From Nocardiopsis sp. JB363 (GTDB taxonomy: Bacteria; Actinomycetota; Actinomycetes; Streptosporangiales; Streptosporangiaceae), in NCBI RefSeq assembly GCF_900143625.1, contig NZ_FRFF01000178.1, positions 1-64,000 of the forward strand: DNA of 64,000 nucleotides, read 5' to 3'. The position numbers were made by a program, and so were the translations under genes. This document shows positions 32,503 through 40,203 of the stretch, piece by piece; within the stretch, counting starts at the first letter, position 1, and each line of letters begins with the position of its first letter. The notes under the pieces were generated by a model. That model had not been told where the DNA came from. It saw nothing but the letters and a program-made list of their open reading frames with translations, and ran no database searches.

Positions 32503-32987
32503 AGCCGCATCGCGTCGAGGAGTTCGGCGAATCCGGTGCGTTCGGCCACCACCGCGAGGACGTCACCGGGCAGCACTCCGCCCCCCGCGGACAGGGATCT
32601 CAGTTCTTCCCCCGGCACCCCGAGATCGGTGAGCAGACCTTCGTCGCCGTCGGGACGTGGATCGGGGCGGGCGCCCGCGCTCTCAGCGGGCAGGTGAGCA
32701 CCCAGGCCACCGGCCTCGGAGAGGATCCCGGCCAACGGGTGATCGTGCACGACCCGGCCGTCGGAGAGGTAGACACGCGGTTCGGAGCCCGTCACGTCCA
32801 CGCGCACGACTGCGAACCACTCGTCGTCGGCCTCCACCAGGAGAAGGGCCATGTCGCTGCCCCACTCCGTCTCGTAGTCGAGCATGAGTTCGGTGATGTC
32901 GTCGATGACCTCCACGTCACCGAGATCGACCTCGGCTCCCTGCCACGTCCGGCCGTTGGGGGCGAAGACGGCTGCGAAGGTCGACAC
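32499..32987 (-). CDS. tRNA adenosine deaminase-associated protein
   Basis: A 162-residue acidic protein of the actinobacterial family found in front of tadA. It has an N-terminal sheet region (DVEVIDDITELMLDYETEWG, then ALLLVEADDEWFAVVRVD) and a C-terminal block VLAVVAERTGFAELLDAMRL. It overlaps the tadA start by four bases. The name comes from genome context; a role in deaminase function has not been shown to my knowledge. The next gene upstream is a paralogue. Confidence 0.85.
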   Translation of the reverse strand: MSTFAAVFAPNGRTWQGAEVDLGDVEVIDDITELMLDYETEWGSDMALLLVEADDEWFAVVRVDVTGSEPRVYLSDGRVVHDHPLAGILSEAGGLGAHLPAESAGARPDPRPDGDEGLLTDLGVPGEELRSLSAGGGVLPGDVLAVVAERTGFAELLDAMRL

Positions 32988-33029
32988 GGCTCTCTCTCCC
33001 GTCTCTCCAGGTCACTTCCGCAGGCGTCC

Positions 33030-33530
33030 TTACCCCATACCGTCGAGGACACGCTGAAAGGCCTGGGCGAATCCGAGTCGCTCGGAGACGCTGGCGAGCA
33101 CCTCGTCCGGGTACAGGTCCAGATCGCCGGCGAGGGCGCCCAGTTCCATCTCGTCGAGGCCCAGATCCGCGACCACGGACAGGTCGCCCGCGGGCAGGAC
33201 CTGGTCGAGGTCGTCGTCATGGGGAAGGTCGATGTCCAGGTAGTCGAGGGCGTCCCTGGCCACCTGCCAGTCCACCGAGGCGGTCACGTCGGACAGGAAG
33301 AGGGACACGTCCTCTCCGTACACCCGGACGATGATGAAGAAGTCGTCGCCGACGGAGACCAACCCGAGGGAACCACTGATGCTCGGCTGTTGCCGCAGGG
33401 CGTGGATCAAGCCCTTGAGGTCGTGTACCAACGCGATGGGGAGGAGGTCCACATCCCAGTACTCCTCTTCCCTGTATGCAACGGTCGCGAAGTCACCCGA
33501 GTCGTCGTCACCATGATCGAGCACTGTCAT
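33030..33530 (-). CDS. Second tRNA adenosine deaminase-associated family protein
   Basis: A paralogue of the preceding gene product, 166 residues and strongly acidic. It shares the layout: SLGLVSVGDDFFIIVRVYGE in place of the sheet region and a C-terminal VLASVSERLGFAQAFQRVL helix, like VLAVVAERTGFAELL in its neighbour. The ATG at 33530 is chosen with GGGG five bases upstream; GTG at 33536 is possible. Together with the next two genes it forms a minus-strand operon ending in tRNA-Ser. The 323 bases before it (33531-33853) hold the divergent upp promoter region, with -10-like TAGACT at 33790-33795. Confidence 0.8.
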   Translation of the reverse strand: MTVLDHGDDDSGDFATVAYREEEYWDVDLLPIALVHDLKGLIHALRQQPSISGSLGLVSVGDDFFIIVRVYGEDVSLFLSDVTASVDWQVARDALDYLDIDLPHDDDLDQVLPAGDLSVVADLGLDEMELGALAGDLDLYPDEVLASVSERLGFAQAFQRVLDGMG

Positions 33531-33853
33531 CGTCACCCCAACCCGGAAGGTGTATCGGTGCGGACGAGAGGATCCGGCTCGCCCGTGCGAGTGTCATGGT
33601 AGCGATCACTCCCACCTCGCAGCCGTAGTTCGTCCGCCATGGACCGGACCCACGTTCTCATGACAGGCGGCTCCGGCGCTCCCCCGCACGCGATCCCGAT
33701 GTCCCTCAACGTGACCCGGACACCCGGGGCGGGGACCGGAACACCTTGATGCGCGCCCGAGACGCCCCGGTCCGGGGGATACGCGCGGTTAGACTCGTGC
33801 GGGTCCCTCCCCCCACACATCGTCCTGTTGTCCCAGCTCACCCGGAGAACGTT

Positions 33854-34507
33854 TTGGAAACCCTGGTCGTCGACCATCCCTTGGTCTCGCACAAACTGAC
33901 CACTCTGCGCGACGTGCGGACCGACTCACCGACCTTCCGGCGGCTGACCGACGAGCTGGTGACCCTGCTCGCCTACGAGGCGACGCGGGACGTTCGAGTG
34001 ACAGAGGTCACCATCGAGACCCCGCTCGTGCACACCACCGGATCCCAGCTTTCGCGCCCCACCCCCCTGGTCGTGCCGATCCTGCGCGCGGGACTCGGCA
34101 TGCTCGACGGCATGACCCGCCTGCTGCCCACCGCCGAGGTCGGGTTCCTGGGCATGGCCCGCAACGAGGAGACGCTGCAGCCGGCGACCTACGCGGACCG
34201 GCTCCCTCAGGACCTGTCCGGCCGACAGTGCTACGTGCTCGACCCGATGCTGGCCACCGGCGGCACCCTGGCCGCCGCGCTGAAGCTGCTCGTCGAGCGC
34301 GGTGCCGATCACATCACCGCGATCTGCCTGCTGGTCGCCCCCGAAGGGCTGGTCGCGGTGGAGCAGAAGTTGGAGCAGAACCTCCCCAAGGGCCATGGGG
34401 CCACCTTGCGCGTGGTGACCGCGGCCGTCGACGAGCGCTTGAACGAGCAGGGCTTCATCCTGCCGGGCCTCGGCGACGCCGGCGACCGTCTCTACGGCTG
34501 TTCCTGA
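33854..34507 (+). CDS. upp: Uracil phosphoribosyltransferase
   Basis: Pyrimidine salvage enzyme making UMP from uracil and PRPP. From TTG at 33854 (CGGAG six bases upstream) it has 217 residues. Motifs: LVVDHPLVSHKLTTLRD at the start, VVPILRAGLGMLDG, the PRPP-binding loop YVLDPMLATGGTLAAAL, and the uracil-binding end FILPGLGDAGDRLYG. Standard length. It is divergent from the deaminase-associated operon. Confidence 0.95.
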   Translation: METLVVDHPLVSHKLTTLRDVRTDSPTFRRLTDELVTLLAYEATRDVRVTEVTIETPLVHTTGSQLSRPTPLVVPILRAGLGMLDGMTRLLPTAEVGFLGMARNEETLQPATYADRLPQDLSGRQCYVLDPMLATGGTLAAALKLLVERGADHITAICLLVAPEGLVAVEQKLEQNLPKGHGATLRVVTAAVDERLNEQGFILPGLGDAGDRLYGCS

Positions 34508-34542
34508 AGCCCGACCGCGACTTGATCGCGTCCGACCCCCCG

Positions 34543-34575
34543 AGCGCCCGATCGGATCACCGATCGGGCGCTTTT
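34543..34575 (+). terminator. Rho-independent terminator of upp
   Basis: AGCGCCCGATCG pairs with CGATCGGGCGCT and continues into TTTTT, 36 bases after the stop codon. Confidence 0.88.
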
Positions 34576-34941
34576 TCGGCTCTTTTCGGTCGAAGATGAA
34601 TGAACGCCCGAAAATCGGGCATTGACCTCTCACGGCCGTGCCCCCGCCCGACGTCACCCCTGGTCGAGCCCGCTTGATCGATCGTCCCGGAGACACGGCG
34701 CTGCATTAGCCGAATTCATTTCGAGATTGGAACGTAACAGATTAGGGTGATCATGGTTCCTGACCACCCATAACCGGGTGGATCCACCAGGCCGAAACCA
34801 CCCCGACGGGGGACCAAGCCACCGATACCCAGAGCCCCGCCCCACTTTCGAGGCGGTGATCCGGCGACCCTCCGGTGGCTACGCATAGCCCCCATGCGCA
34901 CACCCCCCGTGTCGTTCCGCCCGCAGCCCAGAAGGAGTGAG
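34576..34941. other. Intergenic region, no gene recognised
   Basis: 366 bases with a locally AT-rich stretch around 34700-34750 that probably holds the promoter of the next gene. A short palindrome GGTGGATCCACC lies near 34778-34789. No coding frame is convincing. Confidence 0.4.
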
Positions 34942-35187
34942 ATGCCCGAGAACCCCTCCCCCTCGTCCACCACCCAGGCCGCCAGCGACCCCCATTTCAG
35001 TCCCGTCGTCAGTCGCCTGTCCACGGAGTTCTCACACGTTCACCACTCCGCCACCGTTTCCCGTTGCGTGGACGCGGCACGCCACGGAGCCCAGGACGTG
35101 ACCGGGCGGGCCACTCCCGAACTGGTGGAACGGATCGCCCGCCAGCACCTACAGGTCTTGGCGCTGGCCTTCGCCGAACAACGCTGA
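34942..35187 (+). CDS. Small three-helix-bundle protein
   Basis: An 81-residue protein. After 25 disordered residues come three predicted helices (VVSRLSTEFSHVHHSATVSR, CVDAARHGAQDVTG, ELVERIARQHLQVLALAFAE). This arrangement resembles the actinobacterial three-helix bundle dimerisation domain. AAGGAGTGAG stands before the ATG. No functional partner is adjacent, and the assignment is from pattern memory only. Confidence 0.65.
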   Translation: MPENPSPSSTTQAASDPHFSPVVSRLSTEFSHVHHSATVSRCVDAARHGAQDVTGRATPELVERIARQHLQVLALAFAEQR

Positions 35188-35547
35188 CCCCGCTGGGGCT
35201 GTTTCGGCCCTGCATTACATCGAACTTCGGAAGACCGGGAACCGACGCCACCTTGGCGACGGTGCCCCCCTCCCCGGGATTCGGCTCCGCATCACTCCGC
35301 TGAACTTCTCACCCGGAACGCACTCGGCCATCACCTTCACCCCATCTGACCTGCTCCTGAACAGAAAGGATTTCGGACAGTCCTTCACAGGAGCATCAAC
35401 GTCACCGGAACCGGACACAACCCGCAAGTGTCGAACGTCCGACATACCGCCACGCCGAGGGTGCGCTTCAGGCTTTACGGGCATGATGGTAAATGCAACA
35501 ATCACTGCTGGGTTGGTGGGTCAGGTGGATTCCAAGGGGAGTCAGTC
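35188..35547. other. Intergenic region, no gene recognised
   Basis: 360 bases without a frame of normal codon bias. The promoter of the small membrane protein at 35548 should lie near the right end, but I see no strong hexamer pair. Confidence 0.35.
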
Positions 35548-35712
35548 GTGGCGAAGTTGAAGAAATGGGGCGGCTACGCGCTCATCGGTTTCGTGCTGTT
35601 TTATCTACTCACGCAACCGGAAAGTGCGGCCGGGGTGATCCAAGGAGCCCTGGGCGGCCTGGTGGGCGGCGCGGAGTCGATGTCCCGCTTCGTCAACGCA
35701 CTGCTGCCGTAG
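35548..35712 (+). CDS. Small membrane protein (54 aa)
   Basis: A 54-residue protein with one membrane helix (GGYALIGFVLFYLLTQ) followed by a Gly-rich amphipathic part (GVIQGALGGLVGGAESMS). AAGGGGA is eight bases before the GTG. The gene ends 18 bases before the PH-domain gene. Similar short proteins precede PH-domain genes in streptomycetes, so a shared membrane role is plausible. Confidence 0.7.
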   Translation: MAKLKKWGGYALIGFVLFYLLTQPESAAGVIQGALGGLVGGAESMSRFVNALLP

Positions 35713-35730
35713 CGCGAGGGAGCGGGTGCC

Positions 35731-36246
35731 ATGAAACTCGTAGCCTCCAGTAACGCGGCGCCGGCGTCGGTCAACCGTTACCTCCTGCCACACGAGCAGG
35801 ACGTGGTGACCATTCGGCGCCATCCCGCGGTCCTCATCGTCCCGGTGGCGGTCGTGCTGGCCGCATTGGTCCTCGCGGGGATCCTGAGCCAGACGATCGG
35901 CAGTGGCGCCAACGGTGGCGTCGTCCTCGCCGTCATCTGGTGGCTGTGGCTACTGGTCCTGGTGTGGTTCGTCTGGCGGGTCGCGGAGTGGTCGGTGGAC
36001 TATTTCGTCATCACGTCGGCCCGGCTGCTGCTGACCACGGGGTTGATCACCCGGCAGGTGAACATGATGCCGCTGGGCAAGGTCACGGACATGCGGTTCG
36101 AACGCACCCTGCTCGGCAGGTTCCTGGGCTACGGAACCTTCGTCATGGAGTCCGCGGGTCAGGACCAGGCGCTGAGCAAGATCGATTTCATTCCCTACCC
36201 CGAGCAGCTCTACCTCGAGGTCGTGGGACTGATCTTCAAGGAGTGA
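35731..36246 (+). CDS. Bacterial PH-domain membrane protein (bPH2, YdbS-like)
   Basis: A 171-residue protein. A cytoplasmic start (LLPHEQDVVTIRRHPAVL) leads into two membrane helices, then the bPH2 domain: WSVDYFVITSARLLLTTGLI, then VNMMPLGKVTDMRFERTLLG and FLGYGTFVMESAGQDQALSK. The domain occupies about residues 85-165. It follows the small membrane protein in an apparent two-gene operon closed by a terminator. Function unknown. Confidence 0.87.
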   Translation: MKLVASSNAAPASVNRYLLPHEQDVVTIRRHPAVLIVPVAVVLAALVLAGILSQTIGSGANGGVVLAVIWWLWLLVLVWFVWRVAEWSVDYFVITSARLLLTTGLITRQVNMMPLGKVTDMRFERTLLGRFLGYGTFVMESAGQDQALSKIDFIPYPEQLYLEVVGLIFKE

Positions 36247-36269
36247 CCGGCACCCGCGTACGACACTTC

Positions 36270-36300
36270 GAAGCACCCGCCACGGTGGCGGGTGCTTCTT
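36270..36300 (+). terminator. Terminator of the PH-domain operon
   Basis: GAAGCACCCGCCAC pairs perfectly with GTGGCGGGTGCTTC around one G, followed by TTCGTT. Confidence 0.8.
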
Positions 36301-36423
36301 CGTTCCCCACCCGGCCCCGACCTCGGGACGGCCGTGGTTACCGTCCTGTTCACCTTCCGTTCATCTTGAAGGCGGTTCGACCAGGGGACCCCTGCCTGGC
36401 CAGACACGACACACCGCATCGAA

Positions 36424-36453
36424 TTGACTTCAAGGTGAACAAAGGGTTAACAT
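36424..36453 (+). promoter_or_regulatory. Promoter of the small gene at 36486
   Basis: TTGACT (36424-36429) and TAACAT (36448-36453) are 18 bases apart, close to the consensus of the principal actinomycete sigma factor, about 30 bases before the ATG. Confidence 0.6.
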
Positions 36454-36485
36454 GAGTTATATTCACAGGAAACGAGGAGGGCTTC

Positions 36486-36716
36486 ATGGCACGCAGGTCC
36501 AACCACGCGCCGCGCCCGTCTCGCTCGTTGACCACCCGTCGGCGCAGTCGATCCACTGCCGAGAGCCGCCGCCTCGCCGGCCTGGCTCCCCAGCCCGCGC
36601 AGGTCCCTTCACCGCGCGACGACGCCGACGCGACCACTTCGGAGTACCCGATCATCCACTGGATCCTGATCACCGATGAGAGCGGGCGCACCCGCCCCGA
36701 GGCGCGCTGGCTCTGA
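36486..36716 (+). CDS. Small basic protein of unknown function (76 aa)
   Basis: The first 45 residues are rich in Arg, Ser and Pro (RSLTTRRRSRSTAESRRLAG). The last 25 are different (EYPIIHWILITDESGRTRPE) and look like a short sheet element. GAGGAGG stands six bases before the ATG, and a clear promoter and terminator frame the gene, so it is real. It has no membrane helix and no cysteines. Family not recognised. Confidence 0.7.
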   Translation: MARRSNHAPRPSRSLTTRRRSRSTAESRRLAGLAPQPAQVPSPRDDADATTSEYPIIHWILITDESGRTRPEARWL

Positions 36717-36738
36717 CCGCCGCCCGGACACACACGCC

Positions 36739-36771
36739 GAAGAGCCACCCGCACGACGCGGGTGGCTCTTC
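36739..36771 (+). terminator. Terminator of the small basic protein gene
   Basis: GAAGAGCCACCCGC and its perfect complement enclose ACGAC. Confidence 0.8.
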
Positions 36772-36921
36772 GCATGCCCGGGCCGATCATGGTCGGCACA
36801 TCGCTTTGTCGATAAATCGGCAAGACCATAAATCTAGATACGGGCAACCGAATATCCGCCCCTAGAGGAACATCAAGAGTGACTCCGGTCTCACGAGAAC
36901 GGCCTTGACGACCACTAAGAC

Positions 36922-36936
36922 GAGACGGATCGTCTC
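36922..36936. promoter_or_regulatory. Dyad related to the TetR/DUF6243 operators, before the broken ABC-F gene
   Basis: GAGACG-GAT-CGTCTC is a perfect inverted repeat. Extended by one or two bases (CGAGACG...CGTCTCA) it matches operator dyad 1 at 22832-22850 in half site and in the 3-base spacing. The surrounding 36772-37174 contains no intact gene. Confidence 0.5.
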
Positions 36937-37174
36937 ACATATGCTGCTTTAGAACCTTCCTCGCGCTGGACCGCCACGTTCCGAGCACCACGCGCCCACC
37001 GTCCGCACGGTGCGCGCGGCTCCGTCGGCGTCCCCACACCGCGATCAGGAAGGCCGTCGCCACCGGCGACCATCGGCTTTCGGCCGGCAGCGTATATGCG
37101 CACCAATGACCGAAACCCACCCCTCCCCTGTCGCGGCACACGACCCTGGCCCACACACGCGACAGGAGGTCCCC

Positions 37175-38427
37175 ATGCTCGGACCACGTCACCCTCACCA
37201 TCGCACCCGGCGAACGCGTCGGCGTCATCGGTGACAACGGCTCGGGCAAGAGCATGTTGCTGCGGCTGCTCGCCGGTCGGACGCACCCGGACAACGGTGA
37301 TCTCACCGTCCGGGCCCCCGGCGGCATCGGCTATCTGCCCCAGACCCTGGAACCGGTTTCCGGGGGGCACCCGTCGGCACCGTGGAACCGTCGTCGCGGT
37401 CACCCACGACCGGGCCTTCCTCTCCGGGGTCACCGACACCGTCTTGGAGGTGGACGCCGACACCCGGCGGATCCACCGCCACGGCAACGGCTACGACGGC
37501 TACCTGGCGGCCCGTGCCGCGGCCAGGTCCCGTTGGATCCGTGAGTACGAGGAGTGGAAACAGGAACTGGACCGGCAACGCAGGCTCGTGGTCAACAACG
37601 CCCAACGGCTGGACGCCATCCCCCGCAAGATGGAGAAGGCCGCGTTCGGACACGGGGCGTTCCGGTTGCGCGGCGCCGCGCACGGCACCATGGGGCGGAT
37701 CCGCAACGCGAAGGAGCGAGAGCAACGACTCGTCGATGACCCGGTGCCGCCACCACCGGCACCGCTTCGGATGAACGCCGGGTTCAATGGCCGAGACTCC
37801 GAACGGAACGCGACCATCACCGCTCTGGACGGCGTCCGTGTGGAACGTCGCCTGCACGTCCCGTTCCTGCGGATCGCCCCGGGCGAGCGTGTGCTGGTGA
37901 CCGGCCCGAACGGGGCGGGCAAGAGCACCCTGCTCAAGGTCCTGGTCGGGGAGATCGAACCCGACGCGGGCTCGTTGTCCTCACCAGGTCGGGTGGATCT
38001 ACTGCGGCAGGACGATCCGCTCCCCCGCCCGGGGTGGACACTCCTGGAGGCGTACGCGGAGGGCCGGCCCGGAGTCGTCGAGGACCACCGGGACGAACTC
38101 GCCTCGCTCGGACTGTTCCGTCCCCGCGAACTCGACCGCCCGGTCGATGCGCTCTCCGTGGGGCAACGCCGCCGGATCGAGGTCGCCCGCTTGGCCTCGG
38201 GCACGCACGACCTGCTGTTGCTGGACGAGCCCACCAACCACCTCTCCCCCGGCCTGGTGGAGGATCTGGAGGAGGCGCTCTCCCACTACACCGGCGCACT
38301 GGTGGTCGTGACCCACGACCGGCGCATGCGTGAGCGCTTCGCCGGTCGCCATCTTCACCTGGAAGCCGGCGAGATCCACGACGACAAGTCGACGAATCTC
38401 TTTGTCGACATTTCGGCCAGCACATAA
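37175..38427 (+). pseudogene. Decayed ABC-F ATPase (antibiotic-resistance/translation-factor type)
   Basis: An ABC-F protein normally has two ATPase domains and over 500 residues. Here a good ribosome site (GACAGGAGG) and an ATG at 37175 lead into a frame that is lost almost at once. The first domain continues in another frame with its Walker A (GERVGVIGDNGSGKS, 37200-37251) and Q loop (GYLPQTLEP), then stops. The frame from about 37383 resumes with VVAVTHDRAFLSGVTDTVLE, so signature and Walker B of domain 1 are deleted. The linker and domain 2 are intact: VLVTGPNGAGKSTLLKVL, signature LSVGQRRRIEVARL, and LLLLDEPTNHLS. At least two lesions make it non-functional as a full ABC-F. The second half could still be expressed. 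Confidence 0.85.
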
Positions 38428-38454
38428 GTCGACTTATGGATTGACCGATACAAC

Positions 38455-38481
38455 GGGGTGTGACCGAACCGGTCACACCCC
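38455..38481. terminator. Bidirectional terminator between the ABC-F remnant and dnaB
   Basis: GGGGTGTGACC pairs with GGTCACACCCC around GAACC. It lies 21 bases beyond the dnaB stop. Confidence 0.8.
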
Positions 38482-38501
38482 GTACTCGTCAACCGCCGAG
38501 G

Positions 38502-39854
38502 TTATCCCGGAGCCATGTCGACGAAGCGACTGTAGTGGCCCTGGAAGGCCACGGTCACGTCGGCGGTGGGTCCGTTACGGTGCTTGGCCACGATGATGTC
38601 CGCCTCACCGGCGCGCGGCGACTCCTTGTCGTGCACGTCCTCGCGGTACAGCAGGATGACCATGTCAGCGTCCTGCTCGATGCTGCCCGATTCGCGAAGG
38701 TCCGATACTTGTGGGCGTTTGTCGGTGCGCTGTTCGGGGCCACGGTTGAGCTGGGAAAGCGCCACCACGGGCACTTCCAGCTCCTTGGCCAACAGCTTGA
38801 GCGAACGCGACATCTCGGAGACCTCCTGTTGGCGGCTCTCCACCCGGCCGGGCGAGCTCATCAGCTGGAGGTAGTCGACGATCACGAGCTTGAGGTCGTG
38901 CTGCTGCTTGAGCCGGCGGCACTTGGCCCGGATCTCCATCATCGACATGTTCGGGGAGTCGTCGATGAACAGCGGAGCACTGGCCACCTCGCCCATACGT
39001 CTGGCCAGCCGTGCCCAGTCATCGTCCGTCATCAGGCCCGACCGCATGGTGTGCAGTGGCACGCGCGCCTCGGCGGAGAGCAGACGCATGACGATCTCGT
39101 TGCGCCCCATCTCCAGGCTGAAGAAAACGGACGTCATTTCGTTCTTGATGGACGCGGCACGCGCGAAATCCAAGGCCAGGGTGCTTTTTCCAACGGCCGG
39201 ACGGGCCGCGATGATGACCATCTGGCCGGGGTGCAGGCCGTTGGTGAGCGCGTCGAAGTCGGCGAAGCCGGTGGGGACACCGGTCATGCTGCCGTCGTTG
39301 GCGCCGATGGCCTCGATCTCGTCCAAGGCGCCCGGCATGATGTCGCCGAGGACGACGTAGTCCTCGCCGGTGCGCTTCTCGGCGACCTTGTAGATCTCCG
39401 CCTGGGCGTGGTCGACCAGGTCGTCGACCTCACCGTCGCCGGAGTAACCGATCTGCGCGATGCGGGTACCCACCTCGACCAGACGGCGCAGGACCGCGCG
39501 GTCGGAGACGATCTTGGCGTAGTAACCGGCGTTGGCCGCGGTGGGGATGGCCTCGGTGAGGGTGTGCAGATACGGGGCGCCACCGACGCGGACGGCCTCG
39601 CCGCGTTTGGTCAGTTCGGCGTTGACCGAGATGGCGTCGACCGGCTCGCCACGGGAGAACAGGTCGACGACGCTCTCGTAGATGATCTGGTGCGCGGGCC
39701 GGTAGAAGTCCGCGGAGCGAATGATCTCGACGACCTGGCTGATGGCGTCCTTGGACAGGAGCATGCCGCCCAGGACGCTCTGTTCGGCCTGGATGTCGTG
39801 CGGTGGAGTGCGCTCGTATCCGCCTGCTTCAGGTGGTTGCTCGGCGACACTCAC
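38502..39854 (-). CDS. dnaB: Replicative DNA helicase DnaB
   Basis: Hexameric 5'-3' helicase of the replisome, 450 residues, without an intein. The N-terminal domain begins PPHDIQAEQSVLGGMLLSKD. The RecA-like domain has Walker A AARPAVGKSTLALDFARAAS, Walker B LVIVDYLQLM, the DnaB motif SRSLKLLAKELEVPVVALSQ and the arginine-finger region DLRESGSIEQDADMVILLYR. GTG at 39854 has GGGGGAG six bases upstream. Its upstream region holds a cluster of DnaA boxes. Confidence 0.96.
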   Translation of the reverse strand: MSVAEQPPEAGGYERTPPHDIQAEQSVLGGMLLSKDAISQVVEIIRSADFYRPAHQIIYESVVDLFSRGEPVDAISVNAELTKRGEAVRVGGAPYLHTLTEAIPTAANAGYYAKIVSDRAVLRRLVEVGTRIAQIGYSGDGEVDDLVDHAQAEIYKVAEKRTGEDYVVLGDIMPGALDEIEAIGANDGSMTGVPTGFADFDALTNGLHPGQMVIIAARPAVGKSTLALDFARAASIKNEMTSVFFSLEMGRNEIVMRLLSAEARVPLHTMRSGLMTDDDWARLARRMGEVASAPLFIDDSPNMSMMEIRAKCRRLKQQHDLKLVIVDYLQLMSSPGRVESRQQEVSEMSRSLKLLAKELEVPVVALSQLNRGPEQRTDKRPQVSDLRESGSIEQDADMVILLYREDVHDKESPRAGEADIIVAKHRNGPTADVTVAFQGHYSRFVDMAPG

Positions 39855-39953
39855 GGACTACTCCCCCACACAGGACGCGTGCGCCGACCCGGGTCCGGGC
39901 CGACCCTTCCAGCATGCCCCATCCGGGTGACGGGGGACGCCGTGAGGGTGGCC

Positions 39954-40158
39954 TGTGGATACCCCTTTACCATCACATCCCCAGCACCGTGGGGCATTGC
40001 GCGCAGAGGTTATGCACATCACCTGTGGATAACTATGCCATCTGTCGCCCATAACCCACTTGAACTGCGAAAACATGCTTCTCTACCGGGACGTGCAAGA
40101 TGTCTCACGGGGAGGCTTTCCACAGGTTATCCACAGGCTTCCGGCAGCCTGTGGATAA
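39954..40158. promoter_or_regulatory. DnaA-box cluster between dnaB and the MATE gene
   Basis: Three exact consensus boxes are present: 40024-40032 (minus), 40127-40135 (plus) and 40150-40158 (minus). Two boxes with one mismatch lie at 39954-39962 (TGTGGATAC) and 40010-40018 (TTATGCACA). The whole 349-base space (39855-40203) contains no gene and is locally AT-rich. The location suggests DnaA control of dnaB or a DnaA titration site; both are inferences. Confidence 0.7.
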
Positions 40159-40203
40159 CCTCACCCCGCCCCTCGAACGCCTGTCCGGTACTGTGGCTCT
40201 GCC

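Noticed and set aside
39855..40203. DnaA-box cluster considered as chromosomal oriC
   Set aside because: Actinomycete oriC lies between dnaA and dnaN with many more boxes; here the flanks are dnaB and a MATE gene.
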